Notes: generated from the letters alone by a model not told the origin. Positions 53,965 to 62,989 are shown, counted from the first letter of the stretch. The stretch: DNA of 64,000 nt from Chitinophagaceae bacterium (GCA_025449645.1 JANWIY010000107.1:1-64000); one strand, 5' to 3'. Made by a program: numbers and translations.

Positions 53965-55149
53965 TTATTTAAACGCGTTCAGTCCCGTAATATCCATTCC
54001 GGTGATGAGTAGGTGAACATCGTGCGTTCCTTCGTAGGTAAGCACACTTTCCATATTCATCATGTGGCGCATAACCGGATATTCACCCGTTATACCCATT
54101 CCACCCAAAATCTGGCGTGCATCGCGGGTTATACCAGCTGCAATTTCGCATCCGTTCCGCTTGGCCATGGAAACCTGTGCGGGCGTGGCGCGGTTCTCAT
54201 TCATGAGTACGGCCAGGCGCCAGTTCATTAATTGTGCCTTTGTTATTTCCGTGATCATCTCCGCAAGTTTTTTCTGCTGAAGCTGGAACCCACCGATGGG
54301 CCGGTCAAATTGTATGCGCTCCTTGCTATACCGGAGGGCCGTGTCGTAACAATCCATGGCAGCACCCACCGAGCCCCAGGCAATGCCAAACCTTGCCTTC
54401 GTAAGACAGCTAAGAGGTCCTTTTAAGCCACTGATATCCGGAAAGAGATTTCCCTTGGGCACTTTCACGTGATCGAATACCAATTCACCCGTGGCAGATG
54501 CACGCAAACTCCATTTTCCATGGGTCTTAGGCGTGGTGAAGCCTTCCATTCCGCGTTCCACAACCAGTCCGCGTATCTCTCCGAATTCATCCTTGGCCCA
54601 AACCACAGCAACCTGCGCAAAAGGCGCATTGCTGATCCACATTTTACTTCCATTCAGAACGACGTGATCTCCTTCATCCTTAAAATTACTTAACATACTG
54701 CCAGGATCAGATCCATGGTCGGGCTCAGTTAGGCCAAAACAACCCAACCACTCCCCGGAAGCCAACCTGGGAAGAAATTTTTTTCTCATATCCTCAGTGC
54801 CGTAGGCATGAATCGGAAACATGACCAGGGAACCCTGAACAGAAGCCGTTGATCGGACCCCGCTGTCCCCTCTTTCCAATTCCTGCATCATGAGTCCATA
54901 ACTTATATAGTCAAGTCCGCCTCCTCCATAAATCTCGGGAATGGTAGGGCCAAAACAACCGAGCTGTCCGAGTTGGCGTGTTATCTGCTGGGGAAATTCA
55001 GCCCTTTGGGCGTAGTCTTCAATAATCGGACTGATCTCCTTTTTCACATAAGCGCGTACGGATTCGCGGATGAGTTTGTGTTCTTCTGTGAGCAATTCAT
55101 CCAGCAGAAAATAATCGGGACTCTGAAAAACATCGGTTTTGGCAGCCAT
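53965..55149 (-). CDS. gcdH: Acyl-CoA dehydrogenase, glutaryl-CoA dehydrogenase-like
   Basis: A 394-residue flavoprotein. It resembles GcdH along its length: VQGSLVMFPIHAYGTEDMRKKFLPRLASGEWLGCFGLTEPDHGSDPGSM, GKWSLRASATGELVFD, KARFGIAWGSVGAAMDCY and the catalytic base region LTYEGTHDVH. Glutaryl-CoA dehydrogenase works in Lys/Trp breakdown. Start at ATG 55147-55149; 31 upstream in-frame codons are not family-like. An approximate -7 box (TATTTTCG) is about 20 bp upstream. Confidence 0.88.
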   Translation of the reverse strand: MAAKTDVFQSPDYFLLDELLTEEHKLIRESVRAYVKKEISPIIEDYAQRAEFPQQITRQLGQLGCFGPTIPEIYGGGGLDYISYGLMMQELERGDSGVRSTASVQGSLVMFPIHAYGTEDMRKKFLPRLASGEWLGCFGLTEPDHGSDPGSMLSNFKDEGDHVVLNGSKMWISNAPFAQVAVVWAKDEFGEIRGLVVERGMEGFTTPKTHGKWSLRASATGELVFDHVKVPKGNLFPDISGLKGPLSCLTKARFGIAWGSVGAAMDCYDTALRYSKERIQFDRPIGGFQLQQKKLAEMITEITKAQLMNWRLAVLMNENRATPAQVSMAKRNGCEIAAGITRDARQILGGMGITGEYPVMRHMMNMESVLTYEGTHDVHLLITGMDITGLNAFK

Positions 55150-55372
55150 GCTAAAGCTTGTTGGATGCGAAAATAAACAATGGAGGTAAGCATTCGTCAA
55201 AACCATGATTATTCGCTGATCGCAGGATCTTTGCAAATTCATAATCGGATGATTATTATATATTTACGATGGTGGCACCAGGCGATAGCTGCCAACCTGA
55301 GTACCGGAAGGATCGGTAGATGCAACATCCTGCCTTTCTTTGTGTATTTGTTATTAAAGAACTAAAAAGGAA

Positions 55373-55933
55373 TTGTTGGAGTTAAGGGCACCGATACAAC
55401 GCGACGAACTCGTGGAACGCTGCAGGCAGGGCGATTCACGTGGCTTTAGTGAATTGTATCAGAAGTATTCCAAAGCAATGTACAATACGAGCCTGCGTAT
55501 TGTGAACAACACCGGGGACGCGGAGGACGTGCTGCAGGAGTCTTTCTGCGATGCTTTTGCCGCCATTGGAAGCTTTGCGTACAAGTCCACGTTTGGTGCC
55601 TGGCTAAAGAGGATCGTGATCAACAAATCCATTAACGCGCTGAGAAAACGGAAGCTGACCATCATCGACATGGACAAAACGACTGTTGGTCATTTAGCGG
55701 ATGAAGAGGCTTATGATGAAACTGGCATCCGGCTGAAAGTGGAGGAGATAAAAAAGGCGGTTAAGGAGTTGCCGAACGGATACAGAACCGTATTGACGCT
55801 TCATCTTTTTGAAGGATATGATCAGGAAGAGATCGCGGAGATATTGCAGGTATCGCATGTTACGGTCAGAACTCAGTATATGCGTGCTAAACAGAAATTA
55901 TTACAATACATAAAACAGGAGTGCTTATCATGA
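55373..55933 (+). CDS. ECF-type RNA polymerase sigma factor
   Basis: A 186-residue sigma-70 family protein opening at TTG (55373 or 55376). Region 2: FSELYQKYSKAMYNTSLRIVNNTGDAEDVLQESFCDAFAAIGSF; region 4: LPNGYRTVLTLHLFEGYDQEEIAEILQVSHVTVRTQYMRAKQKLLQYI. It heads a three-gene operon with a membrane protein and a DUF4097-like protein. The stop overlaps the next ATG (ATGA). Confidence 0.9.
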   Translation: MLELRAPIQRDELVERCRQGDSRGFSELYQKYSKAMYNTSLRIVNNTGDAEDVLQESFCDAFAAIGSFAYKSTFGAWLKRIVINKSINALRKRKLTIIDMDKTTVGHLADEEAYDETGIRLKVEEIKKAVKELPNGYRTVLTLHLFEGYDQEEIAEILQVSHVTVRTQYMRAKQKLLQYIKQECLS

Positions 55934-56658
55934 GCAGCGATTTAGAAAAATTTGTTAAGGATCACCGGGACCAGTTCGATGATGAAGTTCCGGCTCCTGA
56001 CCTATGGAACAAAATCCGGGATCACATGGAATCTGCCGGAGAGAAGAATGACGCGGAGCAGCCGCCTCAGCCTCGCGTTCTGTATTTCAAACGCTGGCTT
56101 TCGGCCGCGGCGGCAATAGCACTGGTATGTGGTTCCGGATTATTATACTATAGACTGCATCAACCAAAGCAGGAGCTTCCGGTTGCCGTAAACACGCCCA
56201 AGCAAAAAGCACCGGATACAGGAAAGCAAGTCCCGGATAGTCCGTACAATGGCGGGACCGCGGCCCAAAATCAACTGGCACAGACCCAGCAGGATCAGAT
56301 AAAGAATTCAGGCGAAGTGAAATCCGGACCATCACTGACACAGGAGGAATCAGATTATAATGAAGAGATGTACCATTATTCCCGGCTCGTAGAGATCAAG
56401 CAAAATGAATTGAAGGGCCTGCAAAAGGATGAGCCACTGCTCTACAAACAATTCTCAGGCGACGTAAATAAATTAGATAGTGTATACCACGTGCTAAAAA
56501 CACAGCTTCCCAAAAACTCAAACCGGGAGCAGGTGATTGAAGCCATGATCTCAAACCTGCAGCTTCAGATCCGCTTATTGAATAAACAACTGGATATTAT
56601 TAAACAAATCAAGCATTCCAAAAAATCAGCATATGAAAATGCATACAAATCCGTTTAA
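55930..56658 (+). CDS. Putative anti-sigma factor with periplasmic coiled coil
   Basis: A 242-residue protein starting MSSDLEKFVKDHRDQFDDEVPAPDLWNKIRDHM, an acidic cytoplasmic domain seen before ECF sigma partners. One membrane span lies at about 60-78 (AAAIALVCGSGLLYY). The periplasmic part is Gln/Pro-rich then a predicted coiled coil (about 140-240). ATGA overlap with the sigma gene supports a regulator role. No zinc-binding motif. Confidence 0.75.
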   Translation: MSSDLEKFVKDHRDQFDDEVPAPDLWNKIRDHMESAGEKNDAEQPPQPRVLYFKRWLSAAAAIALVCGSGLLYYRLHQPKQELPVAVNTPKQKAPDTGKQVPDSPYNGGTAAQNQLAQTQQDQIKNSGEVKSGPSLTQEESDYNEEMYHYSRLVEIKQNELKGLQKDEPLLYKQFSGDVNKLDSVYHVLKTQLPKNSNREQVIEAMISNLQLQIRLLNKQLDIIKQIKHSKKSAYENAYKSV

Positions 56659-57685
56659 AATTATTATTATATCAGGCTTGGTGGCCTTCCTCGCAGTTCC
56701 CCTGCTCAGTTCCGCATCGGATGGAGATCTGGTGCAAAGAAGGAAAAGCATCAGCAAGTCATATCCTGTAACCGGCGATGACAAGTTAAAAATTGAAAAT
56801 TCTTTCGGTGATGTGGCTGTGACGACCTGGGACAAAAACGAGATCCAGGTTGATATTGAGATCGTGGTGAATGCATCCACAGATGAAAAAGCACAGCAAA
56901 TGATGGATGAGATTTCCGTATCCGACGGCAAGAGCGGCGATGAAATTTCCTTTAAGACCGAGATCGGTCATATGAACAATGGCAAAAGGAACAGGGATGG
57001 TGACGATCAGCGAAAGTTTTCCATAGACTATAAAGTGATTATGCCTTCCGGTAATCCCCTCCGAATAGAAAACAGTTTTGGGAAGATCAATATCGGGAAT
57101 TTTATCGGTCCCGTTAACCTGACCAGCAAATTCGGCGAACTCACTACGGGCAAGCTTTCGAATGCTAAAGAGCTCCATGTTGAATTTGGAAAAGCGGAAA
57201 TCGGAGCCGTTACAAATCCAGATATCACATTTAAGTTTAACGGCAGGTCTCTGATCAAAGAGATCACCGGCAATGCCAGGGTTCATACGGAATTTTGCGA
57301 TAACGTTGAATTTTCATTGGATCAGAATATTAAGGATTTCTATCTTTTCGAATCCTATTCCAACGTTCGCATGTATGTTCCGAAAAACCTTTCAGCAAGT
57401 TTTGAAGTACATACAAATTTCGGAAGCTTCAGTAACAATTCAGGTATCGCGATCTCCCAGCGAAAGGAGGAAGATAATATGGGCCCGAAATTCGATGAGG
57501 ATTACTCCGGAAGTTCCGGCAGTGGTAACGCGAAGATCAAGATCAAAAGCAGTTTTGGTAAGATCCGTTTAGGAACTTCGGGTGATGGATCGATTGATAA
57601 AAAAGATTCCGGAGATAAAGACAATGACTCAGGCAACAAGAATGAGGATAAGGAGGATAACGATTCAGGAAAAGTTAATCTGTAA
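56633..57685 (+). CDS. DUF4097-like exported beta-repeat protein
   Basis: A 350-residue protein with a signal peptide and repeated short beta segments in the form KIENSFGDVAVTTWDKNEIQVDIEI ... LRIENSFGKINIGNF ... LTSKFGELTTGKL ... IKSSFGKIRLGTS. This 'SFG' repeat is the DUF4097/adhesin-like right-handed beta fold. The C-terminal 40 residues are Asp/Lys/Gly-rich. It overlaps the anti-sigma gene by 26 bp and is probably the sigma factor's target or sensor. A terminator follows. Confidence 0.8.
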   Translation: MKMHTNPFKIIIISGLVAFLAVPLLSSASDGDLVQRRKSISKSYPVTGDDKLKIENSFGDVAVTTWDKNEIQVDIEIVVNASTDEKAQQMMDEISVSDGKSGDEISFKTEIGHMNNGKRNRDGDDQRKFSIDYKVIMPSGNPLRIENSFGKINIGNFIGPVNLTSKFGELTTGKLSNAKELHVEFGKAEIGAVTNPDITFKFNGRSLIKEITGNARVHTEFCDNVEFSLDQNIKDFYLFESYSNVRMYVPKNLSASFEVHTNFGSFSNNSGIAISQRKEEDNMGPKFDEDYSGSSGSGNAKIKIKSSFGKIRLGTSGDGSIDKKDSGDKDNDSGNKNEDKEDNDSGKVNL

Positions 57686-57707
57686 GTTTTCGGAACATGA
57701 ATGATTG

Positions 57708-57742
57708 AATAGCATCCGGACCGCCGGGTGCTATTTTCTTTT
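57708..57742 (+). terminator. Intrinsic terminator of the sigma/anti-sigma/DUF4097 operon
   Basis: AATAGCATCCGG and CCGGGTGCTATT form a long stem with one mismatch and a 4-nt loop at 57708-57735, followed by a T-rich tail. It overlaps the end of convergent pyrF. Confidence 0.8.
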
Positions 57743-58558
57743 GGATATTCCCGCTGAGTACAGGAGGCTGCCCATCTCAGCGGCATAACCTGCCGCCACC
57801 TTTCCGGCCTTTTCTGCAAAGTCTTCTCCGGAGGAGGCATAGATGATGGCCCGGCTTGCATTGACAAGCAATCCGCAGTCAGTATTAAGTCCTTTGTCCG
57901 ATATCTCTTTCAAACTCCCTCCCTGAGCACCCACACCGGGAACCAGGTAAAAATGATCCGGGGTGTGCTTGCGGATCTTCGCAAGCAAATCTGCCCGCGT
58001 GGCACCGATCACAAACATCAGGTTTTCGGTTGTCCCCCACCGGGAGGCTTTTTTAAGTACAGATTCATATAATAATTCGTCGCCCAGGCGCAGTAACTCG
58101 AAATCTTTCGCTCCCTGATTGGAGGTTAGTCCGAGGAGGATAGTCCATTTGTCTTTATATTCGAGGAACGGCCTGACGCTGTCTTCTCCCATGTAGGGGG
58201 CAACGGTTACTGCATCGAAGCCCAGGGTCTCGAAAAAAGCCCGGGCATACTGCATAGAACTGTTGCCTGTATCTCCGCGCTTAGCATCTGCGATCTTAAA
58301 ATGGGTTGAAGGAATATAGTCGACCGTTTTCTGCATCGTCTCCCAGCCACGGAAGCCCTGCGCTTCATAGAAAGCCGTATTGATCTTATAGCCGATACAA
58401 TATTCCCTGGTCGAATCTATGATCCGTTTGTTAAATTCAAAGACCGGGTCTGTCACGGATTTCAAAAATGCCGGGATGGCGGAGAGATCCGTATCCAGGC
58501 CGACACATAAATAATTTTTTTTCTCCAGGATCTGGCCGATGAGCTGTTGCCGGTTCAT
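57731..58558 (-). CDS. pyrF: Orotidine 5'-phosphate decarboxylase, type 2
   Basis: A 275-residue enzyme making UMP. Type-2 features: CVGLDTDLSAIP, IADAKRGDTGNSSMQYA (catalytic DxKxxD), VTVAPYMGEDSV, VIGATRADLL and VPGVGAQGG. Start ATG 58556-58558 is preferred over an upstream in-frame ATG at 58585. It is convergent with the DUF4097-like gene. Confidence 0.93.
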   Translation of the reverse strand: MNRQQLIGQILEKKNYLCVGLDTDLSAIPAFLKSVTDPVFEFNKRIIDSTREYCIGYKINTAFYEAQGFRGWETMQKTVDYIPSTHFKIADAKRGDTGNSSMQYARAFFETLGFDAVTVAPYMGEDSVRPFLEYKDKWTILLGLTSNQGAKDFELLRLGDELLYESVLKKASRWGTTENLMFVIGATRADLLAKIRKHTPDHFYLVPGVGAQGGSLKEISDKGLNTDCGLLVNASRAIIYASSGEDFAEKAGKVAAGYAAEMGSLLYSAGISKRK

Positions 58559-58627
58559 GAAATCCGTTTCGGCAAAGAAAAGCATTTTAAAGAAACCAGG
58601 GCCTGCTTTCGGGCTCTTCCACTTAAA

Positions 58628-59245
58628 TCATCCTTTATTTTTTTTCTCCATCATCTCAGAGATCTTTTGCGCACCGGGATCCAGATCGCGGAGATGGTCA
58701 ATAATATGCTGATAGGAACGCTCATCGCGATTTTGGCTGAGTTTAAAAACATGTTCAATTGCCGTTACTTCTATTTCGAATGCCACAATGGATTTCATCA
58801 TTTGCTGAACATACTGCGGATCGAGCCGCTCCACCAGGGAGGGTGAATCCGGTTTTTCAAAATTTCTTGTCAGTCTCGTTAACAGGTCAAGCAATGCATC
58901 TTCATCCAGAAAACGAAGAAGGCCGTTTACATGAACCGCCTGGTAATTCCAGGTGCTTGCGGTTTGCTTATTTTCATACCAGCTGGCGCTCACATAAGTG
59001 TGGGCATCCGAAAAAATGGCCAGCACCCGTGGATTTTGACGATAGGCTTCCGTATGCCCCTGCTTCTTCATGCAATGACCCTGAAGAAATAATTTATTTC
59101 CGCGCTCTTCCATGAGAAGCGGCAGGTGCGTTGCCACCGGAATTCCTTTTTCATTACTGCCGCAAAGCACAACAAAAGGATTTGCCTTCATGAAGTCAAT
59201 GACTTGCTTCGGGTTCTCTGCTTTGAAATATGGGATATCGTACAC
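58628..59245 (-). CDS. PaiB-like FMN-binding split-barrel protein
   Basis: A 205-residue protein starting MYDIPYFKAENPKQVIDFMKANPFVVLCGS. It has ATHLPLLMEERGNKLFLQGHCMKKQGH, VSASWYENKQTASTWNYQAVHVNG: the PaiB family pattern (FMN/heme-binding split barrel). B. subtilis PaiB is a sporulation/protease regulator, but most homologues are uncharacterised. It lies after mrp, 42 bp away, with a family B tract between. Confidence 0.85.
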   Translation of the reverse strand: MYDIPYFKAENPKQVIDFMKANPFVVLCGSNEKGIPVATHLPLLMEERGNKLFLQGHCMKKQGHTEAYRQNPRVLAIFSDAHTYVSASWYENKQTASTWNYQAVHVNGLLRFLDEDALLDLLTRLTRNFEKPDSPSLVERLDPQYVQQMMKSIVAFEIEVTAIEHVFKLSQNRDERSYQHIIDHLRDLDPGAQKISEMMEKKNKG

Positions 59246-59250
59246 GGAAG

Positions 59251-59276
59251 AAAGTAAAAATTAAAAATTAAAAAAT
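59251..59276. repeat. Family B repeat, single arm
   Basis: AAAGTAAAAATTAAAAATTAAAAAATC on the plus strand between mrp and the PaiB-like gene. It follows the mrp stop by about 10 bp on the minus strand. Confidence 0.6.
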
Positions 59277-59287
59277 CATACTCCAAT

Positions 59288-60385
59288 CTATCCGACAACT
59301 ATTTCAGCTCTTCGCTGGGTGGGGATATTGGCATTAATCATGGCGATGCTTCTCGCAGCATTGCCTGCAAATTCAGAAAACGCTTTCCTGGAAGGGGCAT
59401 CATCACCAAGCATTACGGGTATGCCTTCATCGCCACCTTCGCGGATTTGTTGAATTAAAGGGATCTGTCCCAAAAAAGGAATATCATATTCCTCGGCCAG
59501 CCTCTTTCCTCCCTCCTTTCCAAAAATATAATATTTGCGCCCCGGCGATTCTTCTGTAACAAAATAACTCATATTTTCCACAATACCGATTATGGGCGCC
59601 TTTAACTGAGCCTGGGCAAACATGGCGATCGCTTTTTTGGCATCAGCAAGGGCCACATCCTGCGGTGTGCTGACCACGATCACTCCGGTAACCGGCACAG
59701 ATTGCATGAGTGTCAGATGAATATCACCTGTACCCGGAGGCATATCCACTACCAGGTAATCAAGCTCATCCCAGAATACCTCGGAAACAAATTGTTTGAT
59801 TGCACTGCTTACCATGGGGCCGCGCCATACAACAGCATCTTTTTCATTGATCAGCAAACCGATACTCATGAGACGAATCCCGTATTTCTCCAGGGGCAGG
59901 ATCATGCCCTTGCCATTTACGTTTTTCATCATGGGCCTTTCACCTCTCACTCCAAACATGATCGGCACGCTCGGACCGTAAATATCAGCATCCATCAATC
60001 CGACTTTTGCACCATCGGATGCAAGGGAAAGTGCAAAATTAGCAGCCACCGTGCTCTTACCAACTCCGCCTTTTCCGCTGACGACGGCAATTATATTCTT
60101 TACATTCGGAAGCACGCTGGCCGGGTCCTTCCTGTTTGCATTTATATTGGAACTGAAATTTATTTGGACCAGTGCGTCCTGGGCTCCTTCGGAATGAATA
60201 GCCCGGATGCAGTCATTTTTGATCCTGTCCTTCAGAGGACATGCCGGCGTTGTCAGCATAACTGTAAAGGAAACCCGGTTGCCGTCAATCACTATATCCT
60301 TCACCATATTCAGTGTGACTAAATCCTTTCCCAGATCCGGTTCTTGTACTTTACTTAATGCTTCTAACAATTTTTCAACAGTCAT
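59288..60385 (-). CDS. Mrp/NBP35-family iron-sulfur carrier P-loop protein
   Basis: A 365-residue protein: N-terminal MIP18/DUF59-like domain (residues 1-90) then the ApbC P-loop domain with VVSGKGGVGKSTVAANFALSLA, DADIYGPSVPIMFG and VDMPPGTGDIHLTLMQSVPVTG. Such proteins deliver Fe-S clusters. Start at ATG 60383-60385 (an upstream TTG is less likely). A perfect -7 box (TAATTTTG at 60427-60420) lies 34 bp upstream. Confidence 0.92.
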   Translation of the reverse strand: MTVEKLLEALSKVQEPDLGKDLVTLNMVKDIVIDGNRVSFTVMLTTPACPLKDRIKNDCIRAIHSEGAQDALVQINFSSNINANRKDPASVLPNVKNIIAVVSGKGGVGKSTVAANFALSLASDGAKVGLMDADIYGPSVPIMFGVRGERPMMKNVNGKGMILPLEKYGIRLMSIGLLINEKDAVVWRGPMVSSAIKQFVSEVFWDELDYLVVDMPPGTGDIHLTLMQSVPVTGVIVVSTPQDVALADAKKAIAMFAQAQLKAPIIGIVENMSYFVTEESPGRKYYIFGKEGGKRLAEEYDIPFLGQIPLIQQIREGGDEGIPVMLGDDAPSRKAFSEFAGNAARSIAMINANIPTQRRAEIVVG

Positions 60386-60419
60386 GGGCAATTATTTGTT
60401 AAAAAGGCGGAACAGGCTG

Positions 60420-60427
60420 CAAAATTA
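60420..60427 (-). promoter_or_regulatory. -7 box upstream of mrp
   Basis: Minus-strand TAATTTTG matches TAnnTTTG exactly. It lies in the divergent 104-bp gap to the carboxypeptidase-regulatory-like gene. No good -33 element. Confidence 0.4.
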
Positions 60428-60473
60428 GTTCTTGGCCGCTTTAATTTGTTTACGATTTACGGTTTATAAACTT

Positions 60474-60481
60474 TATTTTTG
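60474..60481 (+). promoter_or_regulatory. -7 box upstream of the 211-residue exported protein
   Basis: TATTTTTG matches TAnnTTTG exactly, 8 bp before the TTG start at 60490. The best TTTG upstream (60445-60448) is 25 bp away, so the -33 is weak. Confidence 0.45.
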
Positions 60482-60489
60482 CCTCCATT

Positions 60490-61125
60490 TTGAAGAAGTA
60501 TCTGCTATACTTAATCGTCTTATCCGCGCCCTGCAGCCTGCGTGCGCAGTTTGATAAATTGAAGGACTCTGTAGTTCAGTTTTATGGTGTTGTGATGACG
60601 GCAGACAGCCTCCAGGGAATTCCTTCCGTGAGTATTGTGGTAAAAGGGCAGCACAGGGGTACCCTCTCTAATGAACAGGGCGTATTTTCTATTGTGGTTA
60701 TGAAAGGGGACGAGATCGAATTCAGCAGCATCGGATACAAACCGAAACTGGTTCAGGTTCCCAAGAATCTCGAAGGCAACCAGTGGAGTATTATACAGTT
60801 ATTGGTTACCAATCCTGAATTCCTACCTGCAACCATTATCAGGCCGAGGCCCACGCGCGAACAGTTCGAGCGGGATTTTGTAAATACCAAGGTACCCGAT
60901 GATGAAATTGAGATTGCCAGGCAGAACAACGATGCCGTTAAACGAAGGGTGCTTGCGCGTGGTCTTCCTTCCGATGCCCGGGAAGCTGCTAACCAGTTTT
61001 TGAAACAGAGCGCAACCAAATATTATTATCAGGGACAGAATCCTCCCCAGAATATATTCAATCCCCTTGCCTGGGCAGATTTCATACAGGCCTGGAAACG
61101 CGGTGATTTCAAGAACAATAACTGA
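60490..61125 (+). CDS. Exported protein with carboxypeptidase-regulatory-like domain
   Basis: A 211-residue protein opening at TTG with a signal peptide (KKYLLYLIVLSAPCSLRAQ). Residues about 30-105 match a CarboxypepD-regulatory/plug-preceding domain: VVMTADSLQGIPSVSIVVKGQHRGTLSNEQGVFSIVVMKGDEIEFSSIGYK. The rest is charged and unassigned. There is no beta-barrel; it may be an envelope accessory protein. It sits 18 bp before folC. Confidence 0.78.
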   Translation: MKKYLLYLIVLSAPCSLRAQFDKLKDSVVQFYGVVMTADSLQGIPSVSIVVKGQHRGTLSNEQGVFSIVVMKGDEIEFSSIGYKPKLVQVPKNLEGNQWSIIQLLVTNPEFLPATIIRPRPTREQFERDFVNTKVPDDEIEIARQNNDAVKRRVLARGLPSDAREAANQFLKQSATKYYYQGQNPPQNIFNPLAWADFIQAWKRGDFKNNN

Positions 61126-61143
61126 TCGCTCCAATCCGGGGTC

Positions 61144-62451
61144 ATGATGGATTATTCCCAAACGATTGATTTTCTTTTTAACCGCCTGCCCATGTTCAGC
61201 AGGATCGGAGCTCAGGCTTATAAAAATGACCTGACCAATATCCGGATCCTTTGCGGCCTGCTCGACAATCCCGAAAAGAAAATCAAGTCTGTTCATATCG
61301 CCGGCACCAATGGGAAGGGATCAACGAGTCACATGCTGGCTGCGATCCTGCAGCGTTCGGGATATAAAACAGGCCTGTATACATCACCTCATCTCTACGA
61401 TTTCCGGGAGCGCATCCGGGTAAATGGCCAGATGGTTCCGGAATCTTTCGTGACCACATTTACAGGAAGATTAATACCTGCTATAGAATCCATACAGCCT
61501 TCCTTTTTTGAAATTACAGTAGCCATGGCTTTCGATTGGTTCGTTGAACAGGAGGTCGACATTGCCGTAATTGAAGTCGGATTGGGTGGCAGGCTGGACA
61601 GTACCAATATTATTCTTCCCGAATTAAGTGTAATCACCAATATTAGTTATGATCATATGGATCTGCTGGGCAACAGTCTGCAGAAAATCGCATTTGAGAA
61701 AGCAGGTATCATCAAGCCTGCAATTCCGGTGGTTATCGGAGAAGAACAAGCAGAAGTGAAAGATGTTTTTATGCAGGTGGCCTCCCAAAACCAGGCTCCC
61801 ATCAGCTTCGCCAGCGCCAAAAGATCTGTGAATGATTGGAAATTCAACGGGCACCTCCTGGAACTGGAGCTTACAAATAAGCATTCGAATGAAAAGGAAA
61901 AATACAGCCTCGACCTTCCCGGCATTTACCAGACAAAAAATATCGTTACTGTTTCGGAAACCGTTTCCGTTCTAAACCAGCGTGGATTCAATATTCCGGA
62001 ATCATCCGTGCATGCGGGTTTGCAGAATGTAAAAAAACTCACCGGCCTGCACGGGAGATGGGATATTCTTCATGATGATCCGCTGTTAGTACTGGATGTG
62101 GGTCATAATGAAGAGGGCATGAAGGAAATTGCGAAGCAGATCGAATTGACATCGCATGAAGAATTGCACATGGTGATCGGGATGGTTAAAGATAAGGTCA
62201 TAGAAAATATACTGAGGCATTTACCTTCAGGAGCTAATTACTATTTTACCAAAGCGCATATTCCGCGCGCGTTGCATGAAACCGAGCTTGCGGCCAGGGC
62301 GGAGCGAATAGGAATTAAAGGAAAAACTTTCACCGATGTCCGCCAGGCATTGCAGGCAGCGGTTGACCGCTCGCATGATAAAGATCTTATCCTGGTTTGT
62401 GGCAGTGTATTCCTTGCCGGAGAAGTAAATATTAAGGAGATTGTATTTTAG
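61144..62451 (+). CDS. folC: Bifunctional dihydrofolate/folylpolyglutamate synthase
   Basis: A 435-residue Mur-ligase-fold enzyme that adds glutamate to folates. Motifs: SVHIAGTNGKGSTSHMLAAIL (P-loop), LYTSPHLYDFRERIRVNGQ, EVGLGGRLDSTNI, ITNISYDHMDLLG, LHGRWDIL and LDVGHNEEGM. The 3' end overlaps the convergent NUDIX gene by 20 bp. Confidence 0.94.
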   Translation: MMDYSQTIDFLFNRLPMFSRIGAQAYKNDLTNIRILCGLLDNPEKKIKSVHIAGTNGKGSTSHMLAAILQRSGYKTGLYTSPHLYDFRERIRVNGQMVPESFVTTFTGRLIPAIESIQPSFFEITVAMAFDWFVEQEVDIAVIEVGLGGRLDSTNIILPELSVITNISYDHMDLLGNSLQKIAFEKAGIIKPAIPVVIGEEQAEVKDVFMQVASQNQAPISFASAKRSVNDWKFNGHLLELELTNKHSNEKEKYSLDLPGIYQTKNIVTVSETVSVLNQRGFNIPESSVHAGLQNVKKLTGLHGRWDILHDDPLLVLDVGHNEEGMKEIAKQIELTSHEELHMVIGMVKDKVIENILRHLPSGANYYFTKAHIPRALHETELAARAERIGIKGKTFTDVRQALQAAVDRSHDKDLILVCGSVFLAGEVNIKEIVF

Positions 62452-62989
62452 CAAGTCCATAATATAGTGCGGTCACGTGCATGCTTTGAATGATCTGGTT
62501 ATCGGCAAGCATCTGCTTTACTTCGTCCACTGAACAGAGATAAATCTCGATCTCCTCATTATGATCTAATTGCTGTTCTCTTTCGTGGCGCCCGCCTGTA
62601 GCCAGAAACATGTGCATCCAATTGTTGTTGGTAGATGGATTGGCAGATGTTTTGCCCAGGTATTCATAGCGATCGAACCGGTACCCGGTCTCTTCCATCA
62701 ACTCACGTGCAATAGCCGCCTCAAGCGATGCATCTGAATCATCCACGCACCCTCCCGGGATTTCAAAATTCACTGTATCGAGCGCGTAGCGATATTGTCT
62801 TTCCAGAATCAGCTTGTTGTCTGCAGTAAGCGCCACAGCGGTCACCCAGGTGGGAAATTCGTAAACGTAATACGGATCAATGATCTTTCCTTCCATTGTT
62901 TCACACACATCCTTCCTCACAGTTCCCCATGTATCTCGCAGCAGATATTGGGAGGATATTTTTTTCCATCGCATGTCCTTCATAGTCAT
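62432..62989 (-). CDS. NUDIX hydrolase, ADP-ribose pyrophosphatase-like
   Basis: A 185-residue protein. The Nudix box reads GGCVDDSDASLEAAIARELMEETGY, with REL-EE for divalent metals. The N-terminus (WKKISSQYLLRDTWGTVRKDVCE) and a Tyr-rich sheet resemble ADP-ribose pyrophosphatases. Likely hydrolyses nucleoside diphosphate derivatives. Start could be 62989, 62983 or 62974. Confidence 0.88.
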   Translation of the reverse strand: MTMKDMRWKKISSQYLLRDTWGTVRKDVCETMEGKIIDPYYVYEFPTWVTAVALTADNKLILERQYRYALDTVNFEIPGGCVDDSDASLEAAIARELMEETGYRFDRYEYLGKTSANPSTNNNWMHMFLATGGRHEREQQLDHNEEIEIYLCSVDEVKQMLADNQIIQSMHVTALYYGLAKIQSP

